Shown: piece after piece, positions 16,785 through 26,887 of the stretch | How the letters are laid out: each line of letters starts with the position of its first letter | Numbering within the stretch: the stretch's first letter is position 1 | DNA from: Sphingopyxis sp. LC81 | Lineage (GTDB): Bacteria; Pseudomonadota; Alphaproteobacteria; Sphingomonadales; Sphingomonadaceae | Reading direction: 5' to 3' | NCBI RefSeq assembly: GCF_000756375.1 | Contig: NZ_JNFD01000021.1 | Span: 430,529-494,528 of the forward strand | DNA: 64,000 nucleotides | Program-made: the position numbers and the translations under genes | The notes under the pieces: model-generated | Told to the model about the DNA's origin: nothing | Database searches by the model: none | The model's input: only the letters and a program-made list of their open reading frames with translations

Positions 16785-17096
16785 TTATTGGTCGCGTTTC
16801 TGCAACCCGACCACCGCGTGTATCGGCAGCTCCGCATAGATATGCGGGAACAGTTCGCCGCCACGCGCCGGTTCCCAGCGGACCGCGTCGCCGAGGCAGA
16901 TCAGGTCCACCTCGGCGATCATCAGGCAGCTTTGGTCTGCAAAATATTTGGCGATCGTCGTTTCAAGCTGCTCGGCGGTCGACAGGTGGATATAGCCATC
17001 GGCGATATCCACCGGAGCGCCGCGGAACACGCGTTCGCGTTCGAAATCGGCCCATTGATGCTGGGTCAGCACCTTGAAGGCCGTCGCGGCGGTCAT
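16785..17096 (-). CDS. DUF952-family protein
   Basis: 103 residues, the normal length. Family marks are GAPVDIADGYIHLSTAEQLETTIAKYF and the C-terminal GGELFPHIYAELPIHAVV. The fold is related to an ADP-ribosyltransferase-like scaffold, and the function is not established. The start overlaps the gyrA stop by 4 bases (ATGA), so it is co-translated with gyrase subunit A. That link to gyrA is striking for a protein of unknown role. Confidence 0.85.
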   Translation of the reverse strand: MTAATAFKVLTQHQWADFERERVFRGAPVDIADGYIHLSTAEQLETTIAKYFADQSCLMIAEVDLICLGDAVRWEPARGGELFPHIYAELPIHAVVGLQKRDQ

Positions 17097-19840
17097 TCGG
17101 GTGCCGCCTCGGTCGGTGCTTCGGCCTCGGGTGCCGCGGCTTCGCCTTCGGCGCCTTCGACCTCTTCCTCGTCGCTTTCCTCGATCAGCGCCGCAGAGAC
17201 GACATGTTCGTCCTTCGCGACGTCGAACAGGCGTACGCCCGCCGATCCGCGTCCGATGACGCGCATCGAATCGAGGCCCATGCGGATCAGCTTCGCCTGG
17301 TCGGTCACCAGCATCAGCTGATGCACCTTGGTCGCGGGGAAGCTGGCGACGACAAGGCCGTTGCGCGCGATATTGTCGATATTGGTGATCCCCTGACCGC
17401 CGCGCCCCGTGCGCCGATATTCATAGGCCGACGACAATTTGCCATAGCCGTTGGCGCAGATGGTCAGGATGAACTGTTCGCGCGCGGCCAGTTCGGCCAT
17501 GCGCTCGCCGCCCAGCGTCGGTTCGTTCTCATTATCCTTCCACGGCGCGGCGCGCAGATAGGCTTCGCGCTCGTCGCCGGTGGTGCCGACGCGGTGGAGG
17601 ATCGAGAGCGAAATCACCTCGTCGCCCTCGGCGAGCCGCATGCCTCGGACACCCGTCGAATTGCGGCTCTGGAATTCGCGGACGTCGTCGCTGGCAAAGC
17701 GGATCGCCTTGCCCTGGCGCGTCGCGAGCAGCACATCGTCGCTTTCGTCGAGCAAGGCGACGCCGATCAGGCGATCGTCCTCGTCCTCGCCCTCGAACTT
17801 CATCGCGATCTTGCCGTTCGAGGGCACATTGGTGAAAGCGTCCATGCTGTTACGACGAACGCTGCCCTTCGCGGTTGCGAACATGACGTGCAGCTTGCCC
17901 CATTCGGCCTCGTCCTCGGGAAGCGGCAGCACGGTCGAGATCGTCTCGCCCTGCGCGAGCGGCAGCAGGTTGATCATCGGTCGGCCGCGCGTCGCGGGTC
18001 CGCCTTCGGGCAGGCGCCACACCTTCATGCGGTACACCTTGCCCGCGGTCGAGAAGAAGAGCACCGGCGTGTGCGTCGAGGTGACGAACAGCTCGGTGAC
18101 GACATCCTCGTCCTTCGTCGCCATGCCGGCGCGGCCCTTGCCGCCGCGGCGCTGGGCGCGGAAGGTGTCGAGCGGGGTGCGCTTGATATAGCCGTCGAGG
18201 GTGACGGTGACGACCATCTCCTCGCGCTCGATCAGGTCCTCGTCGTCGATGCCGTCGGCGGCGGGGGCGAGCAGGGTGCGACGCGGGGTCGCGAATTCCT
18301 CGCGTACCGCGACCAGCTCTTCACGCATCACGCCATAAAGTTTGACGCGGTCGGCGAGGATCGAAAGCAGTTCCTCAATCTCGGTCGCCAACTCACCGAG
18401 TTCCTTGCCGATTTCGTCGCGGCCAAGCGCGGTCAGGCGGTGGAGCCGTAGGTCGAGGATCGCCTTCACCTGGACTTCGGACAGGCGGTAGGTCGCGCTT
18501 TCCTCCATCTCGCCCTCGATCGCTTCGACGAGGCGGATGTAGGGAGCGATTTCGCCGATCGGCCATTCGCGCAAGAGCAGGGCTTCGCGGGCGGCGGCGG
18601 GGGAGTTCGAGCCGCGGATGATGCGGACGACTTCGTCGAGATTGCTGACCGCGACGACGAGGCCGAGCAAGATGTGCGCGCGGTCCCGCGCCTTCGCGAG
18701 CTCGAACTTGCAGCGGCGGGTGATCACTTCCTCGCGGAAGGTGATGAAGGCCGAAAGAATGTCCTTCAGCCCCATCATTTCGGGACGTCCGCCGCGGATC
18801 GCGAGCATGTTCGCGGGGAAGCTCGACTGCGCCGGGGTGTGGCGCCAGAGCTGGTTGAGCACGACCTCGGCGGTCGCGTCGCGCTTCAGCTCGATGACAA
18901 CGCGCACGCCCTCGCGGTTCGATTCGTCGCGAATGTCGGCGACGCCCTCAATGCGCTTGTCGCGCGCCGCCTCGGCGATCTTCTCGACGAGCCCGGACTT
19001 GCCGACCTGGAAGGGAATCGACGTCAGAACAATCGATTGGCGGTCATTCCGGCCTTCTTCGATAATATGCGTCGCGCGCATCATGATCGAGCCGCGGCCC
19101 GTGGCATAAGCGTTACGTGCGCCGCCCTGGCCCAGCATCATCGCACCGGTCGGGAAATCGGGGCCGGGGACGATCGCCATCAATTCCTCGAGCGTGACCG
19201 GTTCGCCGCCTGCGAGCTGGCGGTCGATCATCGCGAGCGTCGCGTCGATGATTTCGCCGAGGTTATGCGGCGGGATATTGGTCGCCATGCCGACCGCGAT
19301 GCCGCCGGCGCCATTGACGAGCAGGTTCGGGAAGCGCGCCGGGAGCACCGTCGGCTCGTCGCGGCTTGCGTCATAGTTGGGCTGGAAGTCGACCGTATCC
19401 TTGTCGAGATCGTTCAGCAGCACCATCGCGGTCTTGGCGAGGCGCGCTTCGGTGTATCGCATCGACGCCGGCGGATCGGGGTCCATCGAGCCGAAATTGC
19501 CCTGACCGTCGATCAGCGGCACGCGCAGCGACCAGTCCTGCGTCATGCGCGCGAGCGCGTCATAGATCGCGCTGTCGCCGTGGGGGTGATAGTTACCCAT
19601 CACGTCGCCGACGATCTTCGCCGATTTCTTGTACGGGCGGCCCGGAATGAAGCCGCCTTCCTGCGCCGCGTAAAGAATGCGGCGGTGTACCGGTTTCAAG
19701 CCGTCGCGTACGTCGGGCAGCGCGCGGCTGACGATCACGCTCATCGCGTAATCGAGATACGAAGTCTTCATTTCGTCGACGATGTTGATCGGCGAAACGC
19801 CATCCTCGGACGGCGGCGTAGGCGTATTTTCTTCGGTCAA
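17093..19840 (-). CDS. gyrA: DNA gyrase subunit A
   Basis: 915 residues. GyrA breaks and rejoins DNA and, with GyrB, introduces negative supercoils. The catalytic tyrosine is Tyr129 in ASMRYTE. The quinolone-determining region reads [15 protein letters not shown] with Ser90 and Asp94 (E. coli Ser83 and Asp87), so no classical resistance substitution. The C-terminal beta-pinwheel has the gyrase box QRRGGKG. The tail is acidic with Glu/Ala repeats ([29 protein letters not shown] region). The start codon appears to be TTG with AAAGG 7 bases upstream. Translationally coupled to DUF952. Confidence 0.97.
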   Translation of the reverse strand: MTEENTPTPPSEDGVSPINIVDEMKTSYLDYAMSVIVSRALPDVRDGLKPVHRRILYAAQEGGFIPGRPYKKSAKIVGDVMGNYHPHGDSAIYDALARMTQDWSLRVPLIDGQGNFGSMDPDPPASMRYTEARLAKTAMVLLNDLDKDTVDFQPNYDASRDEPTVLPARFPNLLVNGAGGIAVGMATNIPPHNLGEIIDATLAMIDRQLAGGEPVTLEELMAIVPGPDFPTGAMMLGQGGARNAYATGRGSIMMRATHIIEEGRNDRQSIVLTSIPFQVGKSGLVEKIAEAARDKRIEGVADIRDESNREGVRVVIELKRDATAEVVLNQLWRHTPAQSSFPANMLAIRGGRPEMMGLKDILSAFITFREEVITRRCKFELAKARDRAHILLGLVVAVSNLDEVVRIIRGSNSPAAAREALLLREWPIGEIAPYIRLVEAIEGEMEESATYRLSEVQVKAILDLRLHRLTALGRDEIGKELGELATEIEELLSILADRVKLYGVMREELVAVREEFATPRRTLLAPAADGIDDEDLIEREEMVVTVTLDGYIKRTPLDTFRAQRRGGKGRAGMATKDEDVVTELFVTSTHTPVLFFSTAGKVYRMKVWRLPEGGPATRGRPMINLLPLAQGETISTVLPLPEDEAEWGKLHVMFATAKGSVRRNSMDAFTNVPSNGKIAMKFEGEDEDDRLIGVALLDESDDVLLATRQGKAIRFASDDVREFQSRNSTGVRGMRLAEGDEVISLSILHRVGTTGDEREAYLRAAPWKDNENEPTLGGERMAELAAREQFILTICANGYGKLSSAYEYRRTGRGGQGITNIDNIARNGLVVASFPATKVHQLMLVTDQAKLIRMGLDSMRVIGRGSAGVRLFDVAKDEHVVSAALIEESDEEEVEGAEGEAAAPEAEAPTEAAPE

Positions 19841-20075
19841 GACCCGGCCTTTTTTCTGCTTTTCGGGAGATGATTTTTTCCTAGCCGATGGTGGGCGGAA
19901 AGGCCAGCGATTCGGTCATTTTTCCGCTAATTTTTTGCGCGCAGAAATGACGCGTAAAGCGCGGGAAAATGGGGTGAAGGCGTGACGTCAGCGGGCGCGA
20001 TCGCGGGGCTTGCCAATCGCTTCGTCGTCCCTAAAGCTGCGCGCCGATGACCGCTGTTCAATACCCTCGGCGCCG

Positions 20076-21290
20076 ATGGCCCTGATTGCGCTGGTCGGCG
20101 CCAGCGAAACGCTGCCCGACGGGTCGCTCCGCGCGCTCGTCACCGTGGCGGGCGAGACGCTGATCGAGCGGCAGGCGGCGCGCCTTTCCGACGTCGGCGT
20201 GACGCATATCGCGGTTGCGGTCGGCGCGGTCCCCGCCGAATTGCTGACCACGTGCGACCGCATCCGTCGCCGCGGGCTGAAGGTGACCGCGATACGCGCC
20301 GCAGCCGACCTGATGGGACTGGTCGAGCCCGACGACCGTATCATCCTCGTCGCCGACGGCCTTCGCGCGGGCGGGACGCATTATGCGGCGATCGCCCGGC
20401 CCGGGTCGCCGGCGATCCTCGTCACCGGTGATACGCCGCTGACGCAGGGGTTCGAACGCATCGACGCGACGCGGCGCTGGGGCGGGCTCGCGTGCATTTC
20501 GGAACCGATGGTCGCCGAACTCGCCGCAATGCCCGGCGAATGGGACATGATGCTGACGTTGCTGCGCCTCGCGGTGCAATCGGGCGCACGGCGGCTCTAT
20601 TGCGAGCCAGCGCTGTTCGAGCAGGGCGAGATCGCGATCGTCGCCGATCGTCCCACCGCGGCGCTGATCGAGCAGTCGAGCCTGCAACAGGTCGAATATG
20701 GCGGCATGGGGCTCGGCCGTTCGGCGATCATGATGCCGCTGATCCGGCTTGCCGGCCCATTGCTTGTCAAATCGCCTGCCACCGCGCGCTATCTGCCCTA
20801 TGTCACAGCGCTGCTGTGGGTGATCGTCGGGTTGCTGGCGGCGACCGGGCTTGCCGCCGCAGGCGCTTTGTTGGCGATCTTCGGCGGGCTTGGCCTCGCG
20901 GCGATGCGCTTCCTGTCGGCGTTTCGCGCCGAAAGCGCGACGCAGGACCGGACGCGCGAGGTGATCCGCACCTTTGCATGGGTGCTACTCGCGATTTTTC
21001 CGTGGCTGCTGTCGCTTGCCGGGCCGGAGCACCGGATGCCGCCGTTTTCGGAGGCCGCGCTCGCGCCGTGCCTCGCCGCGACAATCCTGCTCGCACGTTG
21101 GCTTTACGAGGATTCGGGCGAGCGCCGCCGGTTCCACTGGCTACTGCCCGACGCCGACCAGGCGTGGATCATGCTCGCCCCCGCGCTGTTGTTCGGGGTC
21201 GCCCCATTGATGTTCGCTATCCTGCCGCTGCTCGCGCTGCTCCAGATCTTGCTCTGGCTGCGGCTCGCGCGGCGCCCGGAAGGGCGCTAG
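20076..21290 (+). CDS. Nucleotidyltransferase-like protein with C-terminal membrane domain
   Basis: About 404 residues, not assigned to a characterised family. Residues 1-190 read like a sugar-nucleotidyltransferase (MobA/GT-A type) fold: LVGASETLPDGSLRALVTVAGETLIERQAARLSDVGVTHI, then DDRIILVADGL and WGGLACI. The usual G-x-G-T-R/K loop is not intact, so catalysis is doubtful. Residues ~245-400 hold four to six hydrophobic helices (e.g. ALLWVIVGLLAATGLAAAGALL). It may be a membrane-tethered phosphoalcohol enzyme or a catalytically dead relative. The frame extends to a TTG at 20010; the ATG at 20076 gives the natural start. 52 bases precede the next gene of the set. Confidence 0.7.
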   Translation: MALIALVGASETLPDGSLRALVTVAGETLIERQAARLSDVGVTHIAVAVGAVPAELLTTCDRIRRRGLKVTAIRAAADLMGLVEPDDRIILVADGLRAGGTHYAAIARPGSPAILVTGDTPLTQGFERIDATRRWGGLACISEPMVAELAAMPGEWDMMLTLLRLAVQSGARRLYCEPALFEQGEIAIVADRPTAALIEQSSLQQVEYGGMGLGRSAIMMPLIRLAGPLLVKSPATARYLPYVTALLWVIVGLLAATGLAAAGALLAIFGGLGLAAMRFLSAFRAESATQDRTREVIRTFAWVLLAIFPWLLSLAGPEHRMPPFSEAALAPCLAATILLARWLYEDSGERRRFHWLLPDADQAWIMLAPALLFGVAPLMFAILPLLALLQILLWLRLARRPEGR

Positions 21291-21342
21291 AACAATGGCC
21301 TTGAAGGTTTAAGGCCTATTAACGCCATGCTGTTATTGGCGG

Positions 21343-22248
21343 ATGCGCATGAGTGAATCCGTCTCCTCTCCCGGCATCGATCCGCCGTCGCCGACGCTGT
21401 CGGCGCGCCTGCGCGAGCTGGCGGGTTATCTGGCCGCGCCGGCGGCGGGACGGCTGACCGAGGAGCAGCGCGCCCTGTCGCTGGGCGTCGCGCGCCGACT
21501 GGTCGTCGATGTCGCGGCACGGCTCGATCCCCGTATCGATCCGGGCCTTTTGTGGGGCGAGTGGCTGCGCGGCGGATTGCCGAGCGCGGCGCGGCTCGCG
21601 GGCGTTTGTTTCGCGCGCGCCGAGGAGCATCGCTGGCGCGAGCAATCGGGGCAGCGAACCAGCCCGCCGCCGGTGCTGTCCGAGCCCGAAACGGCGCATG
21701 CGGATGCGCCAGCGGAGAGCGTGCCGCTGTCCGATGTCGATCGTGCCTATCTCGCGCTGCAGATCGCCGACCGCCGCCGCTTCGATGCGCTGGGCAACCC
21801 TGCGCTCGCGGTCGCCGATCTCGACGGCGAAACGTTCCGTGCGCTGTTGTTCGATATCGCCGCGTGGCGGCTGGCCGAGGTGAGCGGGGACAAGCGCCGC
21901 GCCGCCGATCTGGGCGACGCGGTGCGCGTCGCGATCGAACGGCAGGCCAGCGAAACCGGCATGTCGCACGCAGGACAGGCCTATTACCAGATTTTGGGTG
22001 CGGCGTTGCCCGGCGCGGCCGCTGCCGCGATCGCACGCCACAATTGGCCGACGCTGATCGCGCTCGCCGCGTCGGCGCACCGCCGCGCCTATGACGATAT
22101 GGCGATCACGCTCCTGACCGCCGAAACCGTCGCGCTGCCGTCGCTGCTCGCACCGCTGCGCCTCGATCACGCGGCGCTGGCGCCGCTCGAGGCTTCGCTG
22201 GTGATGCTGCCTGCGCGCGCGGTGGCCGATGTGAGCAACGATGAGTGA
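21343..22248 (+). CDS. Uncharacterised helical protein encoded before a histidine kinase
   Basis: 301 residues, Ala/Arg/Leu-rich and mostly helical, with no signal peptide, membrane segment or recognised motif. Two helical blocks (about 20-110 and 130-300) are separated by a Pro/Glu-rich linker (TSPPPVLSEPETAHADAP). Its last codons overlap the start of the kinase gene by 8 bases in an ATGAGTGA junction, so the two products are made together and may interact. The upstream gap has a TTAA-N6-TTAAC motif (21309-21323), one base short of a CtrA site. A second ATG lies two codons downstream. Confidence 0.7.
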   Translation: MRMSESVSSPGIDPPSPTLSARLRELAGYLAAPAAGRLTEEQRALSLGVARRLVVDVAARLDPRIDPGLLWGEWLRGGLPSAARLAGVCFARAEEHRWREQSGQRTSPPPVLSEPETAHADAPAESVPLSDVDRAYLALQIADRRRFDALGNPALAVADLDGETFRALLFDIAAWRLAEVSGDKRRAADLGDAVRVAIERQASETGMSHAGQAYYQILGAALPGAAAAAIARHNWPTLIALAASAHRRAYDDMAITLLTAETVALPSLLAPLRLDHAALAPLEASLVMLPARAVADVSNDE

Positions 22249-23611
22249 GCGTATCATCCGGGGCCGGGTCGACCGGTCGGGCGCGCTCGTCAGCGCCGAT
22301 GCGCCATTGTTGCGCCTGCAACAGCGTGCGGGCGCCGGGCTCGATAAGCCGCTCGCGCTGCCGCACCTCGCGCGGCTCGTCACGCTGGCGCAGCGGCTTC
22401 ACCGCGATATCAGCCGCCCGCTATATGCCGCCGACGATCACAGCGACATCCACGCGCTTGTCCGCATCACCCCCGATGCCGACGGCGCGAGCCTCGAGAT
22501 CAGCGACTGGCGCACGCGCCCGGTGATGCAGCCGCAGGTGCCTGTGATTGCCGACAGCGCCGCCGTACCGCAAAGCTGGACGTGGGAATGCGACCAGCAG
22601 CTCCGCCTGGTCGCACTGCACGCCGCGCCCGATGCGCCCGCCATTCCGGGCGGTTGGGAAGGCCGCTCGCTGTCGGAGCTGTTCGAACTCCAGCCCGACG
22701 AAGACGGGCGCTTTCCTGTCTTGCGCGCGCTGGCACGCCAGTCGCGCTTTGAAAGCCAGCGCGTGCAGGCGGCGGGGATCGCGATGACCTTGGCGGGCGA
22801 AGCCTTGTTCGACGCCACGGGGCGCTTCACGGGTTTTCGGGGGCTTGCGGTCGTCGCCGAAGATCAGGCGCCCGCCGAGCCGAAGGACGGTGGAACGCTC
22901 GTCGATCCGGCATTCGGATCGCTCCCGCTGTCCGACCCGCAATTCGGCCGCCGCATCGATGGCGCGCTGCGCGGGCCGCTGAGCCGCATCATCGCGACGG
23001 CGGAGACGATTTCAGGACAGTTCGACGGTCCGATCCGCGCCGATTATGCGCGCTATGCCGGCGATATCGCGCATGCGGGGCGGCACCTTCTCGGCCTCGT
23101 CGACGATCTGGCCGATCTTCAGAATATCGAGCGGCCCGGGTTCAAGGCGGCGGCCGACGAAATCGATCTGGGCGATCTCGCGCGCCGCGCGGTCGGCCTG
23201 CTCGGCATGAAGGCCGAGGAAAAAGGCATCCGCATCGACGCGCCGCGCACCGACGACCGGGCGCCGGCCACCGGCGAGTTCCGCCGCGTTTTGCAGGTGC
23301 TGCTCAACCTGCTCGGCAATGCCATCCGCTATTCACCCGAGAATTCGCAAATCTGGATCCGCGTCGACCGCGAAGGCGACCGCGCGATGGTCACGGTCGC
23401 CGACCAGGGACAGGGGATCGACGCCGAGCAGCAGGCCGTGGTGTTCGAGAAGTTCGAGCGGCTCGGCCGTACCGACAGCGGCGGTTCGGGCCTCGGCCTC
23501 TATATCGCCCGCCGCCTGGCGCGCGCGATGGACGGCGAACTGACCGTCGACAGCGCGCCGGGGCAGGGCGCGCGCTTCACGCTGAGCCTGCCGGCGCGCG
23601 ACGTCGCCTGA
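22241..23611 (+). CDS. PAS-domain sensor kinase-like protein lacking the H-box histidine
   Basis: 456 residues, soluble. Residues ~113-207 form a PAS-like domain (DATGRFTGFRGLAVVAED). The dimerisation helix at 236-260 reads DGALRGPLSRI where the usual motif is SHELRTPLTRI, so Gly241 occupies the position of the phospho-accepting His. The HATPase domain looks intact: N-box with Asn360 (LLNLLGNAIRYSP), G1 DQGQGID at 388 and G2 GGSGLGLY at 414. No response regulator is adjacent. It may bind ATP and signal allosterically, or be a pseudokinase partner of another kinase. ORF quality is good and there is no sign of a frameshift. Confidence 0.85.
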   Translation: MSERIIRGRVDRSGALVSADAPLLRLQQRAGAGLDKPLALPHLARLVTLAQRLHRDISRPLYAADDHSDIHALVRITPDADGASLEISDWRTRPVMQPQVPVIADSAAVPQSWTWECDQQLRLVALHAAPDAPAIPGGWEGRSLSELFELQPDEDGRFPVLRALARQSRFESQRVQAAGIAMTLAGEALFDATGRFTGFRGLAVVAEDQAPAEPKDGGTLVDPAFGSLPLSDPQFGRRIDGALRGPLSRIIATAETISGQFDGPIRADYARYAGDIAHAGRHLLGLVDDLADLQNIERPGFKAAADEIDLGDLARRAVGLLGMKAEEKGIRIDAPRTDDRAPATGEFRRVLQVLLNLLGNAIRYSPENSQIWIRVDREGDRAMVTVADQGQGIDAEQQAVVFEKFERLGRTDSGGSGLGLYIARRLARAMDGELTVDSAPGQGARFTLSLPARDVA

Positions 23612-23621
23612 CGACGGCCCT

Positions 23622-23915
23622 CTATCGGTTGATCGAACGACGCGCCTGTTGCGCCTGTTCGCAATATTCGCCGCTATCGCGGCACGCCCTTTCCAGCGCC
23701 TGAATCGATTTCTCCCATTGATCGATGACATAGGGATCGTTCGCAATGGTGGGCGAATAGACTTGCCGGCTGGCGGCGCGCATTTGAGCCGAATAACCCG
23801 AAAGAGCGGCCCCATCGCTTTTGGTCGGCGATATCGCGGCGATGAGAATGGCAAAAAACCCTGCCATGACGAACAGGACGATCAGCGACGCGAACATCCA
23901 TCGTCCTCTTCGCAT
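23622..23915 (-). CDS. Hypothetical protein with N-terminal membrane anchor
   Basis: About 97 residues, family unknown. A basic start (MRRGRW) leads into a transmembrane segment (FASLIVLFVMAGFFAILIAA), then a periplasmic region with two cysteines (ACRDSGEYCEQAQQARRS) that could form a disulfide. Longer in-frame starts exist at 23960 and 23954, but they abut the gltA terminator and lack a ribosome site. The chosen ATG has a GAAGA about 8 bases upstream. Downstream of gltA on the same strand, convergent with the kinase gene. Confidence 0.6.
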   Translation of the reverse strand: MRRGRWMFASLIVLFVMAGFFAILIAAISPTKSDGAALSGYSAQMRAASRQVYSPTIANDPYVIDQWEKSIQALERACRDSGEYCEQAQQARRSINR

Positions 23916-23965
23916 TACAGATTCTTCGCGATCATCATCGAGCGATGTTCTCATCCCCATGGCCA

Positions 23966-23994
23966 AAAGAAAAGGGGCCGCAGATGCGACCCCT
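23966..23994 (-). terminator. Intrinsic terminator of gltA
   Basis: On the minus strand a 9-bp stem (AGGGGTCGC with GCGGCCCCT, one G-T pair) and an ATCT loop is followed by TTTTCTTTT. It lies 33 bases past the gltA stop. Confidence 0.85.
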
Positions 23995-24027
23995 TGTCAT
24001 CCGTTACGAAGCCAGTCGGCTTGCGAC

Positions 24028-25311
24028 TTAGCGCTTGTCGACTGGAACGAACGGACGATGCGCCGCGCCGGTGTACAGCTGGCGCGGACGGCCGATCTTC
24101 TGCGCGGGATCCGAAATCATTTCGTTCCACTGCGCGACCCAGCCGACGGTGCGGGCGAGCGCGAAGAGTGCGGTGAACATCGTCGTCGGGAAACCGATCG
24201 CCGACAGGATCACGCCCGAATAGAAATCGACGTTCGGGAACAGCTTCTTCTCGATGAAATAGGGATCGTTGAGCGCCATTTCTTCGAGTTGCAGCGCGAC
24301 TTCGAAGACCGGGTCATTGACCTTCAGTGCTTCGAACACTTCGCGCACCGTTTTCTGCATCACGGTCGCGCGCGGGTCGTAGTTTTTATAGACGCGGTGA
24401 CCGAAACCCATCAGGCGGAACGGATCGTCCTTGTCCTTCGCACGCGCAATATATTCGGGGATGCGTTCCGGACGGCCGATTTCGCGGAGCATGTTGAGCG
24501 CGGCCTCGTTCGCGCCGCCATGTGCGGGGCCCCACAGGCAGGCGATGCCCGCCGCGATGCACGCAAACGGATTGGCGCCCGACGAACCCGCGAGGCGAAC
24601 GGTCGAGGTCGACGCATTCTGTTCGTGATCGGCGTGGAGGATGAAGATGCGGTCGAGCGCGCGTTCGACGACCGGGTTCACCTCATAGGGTTCCGCGGGC
24701 ACGCCGAAGGTCATGCGCAGGAAATTGCCGGTGTAGCTCAGCGAATTGTCGGGATAGACGAAGGGCTGGCCGACCGAATATTTGTAAGCCATCGCGGCGA
24801 TCGTCGGCATTTTCGCGATCAGGCGGTGGCTGGCGATCATCCGCTGATGCGGATCGTGGATCTCGGTCGAGTCGTGATAGAAGGCCGAAAGTGCGCCGAC
24901 GACGCCGCACATGACGGCCATCGGGTGCGCGTCGCGGCGGAAACCGCGATAGAAGGTCGCGAGCTGTTCGTGCAGCATCGTGTGGCGCGTGATCGTGGTG
25001 TCGAAATCGGCCAGTTCCTGCGCATTCGGCAGCTCGCCGTTGAGCAGCAGGTAACAGGTCTCCATGAAGCTCGAATGTTCGGCGAGATCGCCGATCGCAT
25101 AACCGCGGTGGAGCAGCACGCCCTCGTCGCCGTCGATATAGGTGATCTGCGATTCGCAGCTCGCGGTCGAGGTGAAACCCGGGTCGTAAGTGAACGCGCC
25201 GGTCTGGGCGTAGAATTTGCGGATGTCGACGACGTCGGGGCCGACGGTGCCCGACAGGACAGGGCTGTCGACAGTCTTGTCGCCCAGCGTGATTTTTGCG
25301 GTGTCGGTCAT
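24028..25311 (-). CDS. gltA: Citrate synthase (type II)
   Basis: 427 residues, the length of hexameric NADH-sensitive type II enzymes. It condenses acetyl-CoA and oxaloacetate to citrate at the head of the TCA cycle. Catalytic residues are visible: His in the [16 protein letters not shown] stretch, His in [13 protein letters not shown], and Asp in [10 protein letters not shown]. The N-terminal beta domain (residues 1-60, with [21 protein letters not shown]) is the type II hallmark. It has its own terminator downstream. It lies 38 bases after gltX on the same strand, so both could be read from one promoter. Confidence 0.97.
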   Translation of the reverse strand: MTDTAKITLGDKTVDSPVLSGTVGPDVVDIRKFYAQTGAFTYDPGFTSTASCESQITYIDGDEGVLLHRGYAIGDLAEHSSFMETCYLLLNGELPNAQELADFDTTITRHTMLHEQLATFYRGFRRDAHPMAVMCGVVGALSAFYHDSTEIHDPHQRMIASHRLIAKMPTIAAMAYKYSVGQPFVYPDNSLSYTGNFLRMTFGVPAEPYEVNPVVERALDRIFILHADHEQNASTSTVRLAGSSGANPFACIAAGIACLWGPAHGGANEAALNMLREIGRPERIPEYIARAKDKDDPFRLMGFGHRVYKNYDPRATVMQKTVREVFEALKVNDPVFEVALQLEEMALNDPYFIEKKLFPNVDFYSGVILSAIGFPTTMFTALFALARTVGWVAQWNEMISDPAQKIGRPRQLYTGAAHRPFVPVDKR

Positions 25312-25349
25312 ATTTTGTTCCCTGTTCTGACGGCGGGGAGAGAGAGTGG

Positions 25350-26828
25350 CTACGCCCCTGCCGGAAAATGTTGCGCTGCGTCAAGTCGGGCCAGACTGAC
25401 ATCTCGTCCGAGCAACAGCAGCACGTCGAAAATTCCCGGGGAAATGGTTCGGCCGGTTAGTGCAGCGCGTAGGGGTTGCGCGAGTTTTCCGAGCCCCAGT
25501 TCGGCGGCTTCGGCTTCGGCGCGCACGGCCGCATCCAGCTCTTCTGTCGTCCAGTCGTTCAGCCCGCGCAGCCGCTCTGTCACAGCGGCAAGCAGGCCTT
25601 CGGGCGAGGCCCTTAGCACCTCGGCCGCCTTTTCGTCCACCGGCAACGGGTCCGGCTGGAACAGGAATATTGCGCCATCGGCGATTTCGTCGAGGGTCTT
25701 GGCACGCGGTTTCAGCGACTCCATCGCGCGCGTCAGCAGATCGCGGTCGAGGCTGTCGAGTGCGCGGCCGACCAGCTTTTCGACGCGCGGCGCGACCAGA
25801 TCTGCGAGCCGGGCATCGTCGGCCTCGCGGAGATAATGGCCGTTCAGATTCTCGAGCTTTTTGAAATCGAAACGCGACGGCGAACGGCCGACCTGCGCGA
25901 GATCGAACCACTCGGTCGCCTGTGCGCGGCTGATGATTTCATTATCGCCATGTCCCCACCCCAGGCGGAGGAGATAATTGTTCACCGCTTCGGGCAGATA
26001 ACCCATTTCATCGCGGTACGCATCGACGCCGAGCGCGCCATGGCGTTTCGACAGCTTCGCGCCGTCGGCGCCGTGAATGAGCGGAACATGCGCATAAACG
26101 GGCTCGCGCCAGTTCATCGACCGGATCAGCGCGAGCTGGCGGAACGCGTTGTTGAGGTGATCGTCGCCGCGAATGACGTGCGTCACGCCCATATCATTAT
26201 CGTCGACGACGACGCTGAGCATATAGGTCGGCGTGCCGTCGCTGCGCAGCAGGACGAAATCGTCGAGTTCTGCATTCTGGACGGTGACGTCGCCCTGAAC
26301 CTTGTCGATGATGGTCGCCGCGCCATCCTGCGGCGCGCGCAGGCGGATGACGTGCGGCACCGATGGATCGCCGTCGTCGCGGTCGCGCCACGGGCTGCGG
26401 ACGCGGAAGGGCAGGCGCTTTTCCTGCGCCTCGGCGCGCATCGCGGCGAGCTCGTCCTGCGTCAGGTAGCAGCGATAGGCTTCGCCTTTCGCGAGCAGTT
26501 CCGCCGCGACCTCGGCATGACGCGGCGCGCGCGCGAACTGAAACACCGTCTCGCCGTCCCAATCGAGGTCGAGCCATTGCATCCCGTCGAGAATCGCGTC
26601 GATCGCCGCGTCGGTCGAACGTGCACGGTCGGTATCCTCGATGCGGAGCAGGAATTTCCCGCCGTGATGCCGCGCGAAAAGCCAGTTGAACAAGGCGGTG
26701 CGCGCGCCGCCGATGTGCAGGAAACCGGTCGGCGAGGGGGCAAAGCGCGTCACGACGTCGGCGCCGGTTGCCTCACCGGTTGCCTTGGGGGTCGCTGCTG
26801 CCACTTTGGTTTGGTTTTCGGTTGCCAC
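25350..26828 (-). CDS. gltX: Glutamyl-tRNA synthetase
   Basis: About 492 residues, class I synthetase charging tRNA-Glu. The HIGH motif appears as [16 protein letters not shown] near residue 38, and the KMSKS motif as KLSKRHG. The anticodon-binding domain makes up the C-terminal third. The start is GTG at 26828 with AGAGG 5 bases before it; a GTG at 26843 would place that site inside the gene. The N-terminus has a short Ala/Thr-rich extension ([20 protein letters not shown]) before the Rossmann fold. Alphaproteobacteria often carry two GluRS genes, one also charging tRNA-Gln. Specificity cannot be read here. Confidence 0.96.
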   Translation of the reverse strand: MATENQTKVAAATPKATGEATGADVVTRFAPSPTGFLHIGGARTALFNWLFARHHGGKFLLRIEDTDRARSTDAAIDAILDGMQWLDLDWDGETVFQFARAPRHAEVAAELLAKGEAYRCYLTQDELAAMRAEAQEKRLPFRVRSPWRDRDDGDPSVPHVIRLRAPQDGAATIIDKVQGDVTVQNAELDDFVLLRSDGTPTYMLSVVVDDNDMGVTHVIRGDDHLNNAFRQLALIRSMNWREPVYAHVPLIHGADGAKLSKRHGALGVDAYRDEMGYLPEAVNNYLLRLGWGHGDNEIISRAQATEWFDLAQVGRSPSRFDFKKLENLNGHYLREADDARLADLVAPRVEKLVGRALDSLDRDLLTRAMESLKPRAKTLDEIADGAIFLFQPDPLPVDEKAAEVLRASPEGLLAAVTERLRGLNDWTTEELDAAVRAEAEAAELGLGKLAQPLRAALTGRTISPGIFDVLLLLGRDVSLARLDAAQHFPAGA

Positions 26829-26887
26829 TATGGCCTCTTTCACTCAATTTGCCGCCCTTCTGGGCGGGGATCGGGGGTGCCCCTAGC

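Noticed and set aside
21309..21323. CtrA site before the 21343 gene
   Set aside because: The spacing is TTAA-N6-TTAAC, one base short of the consensus, so I do not call it a site.
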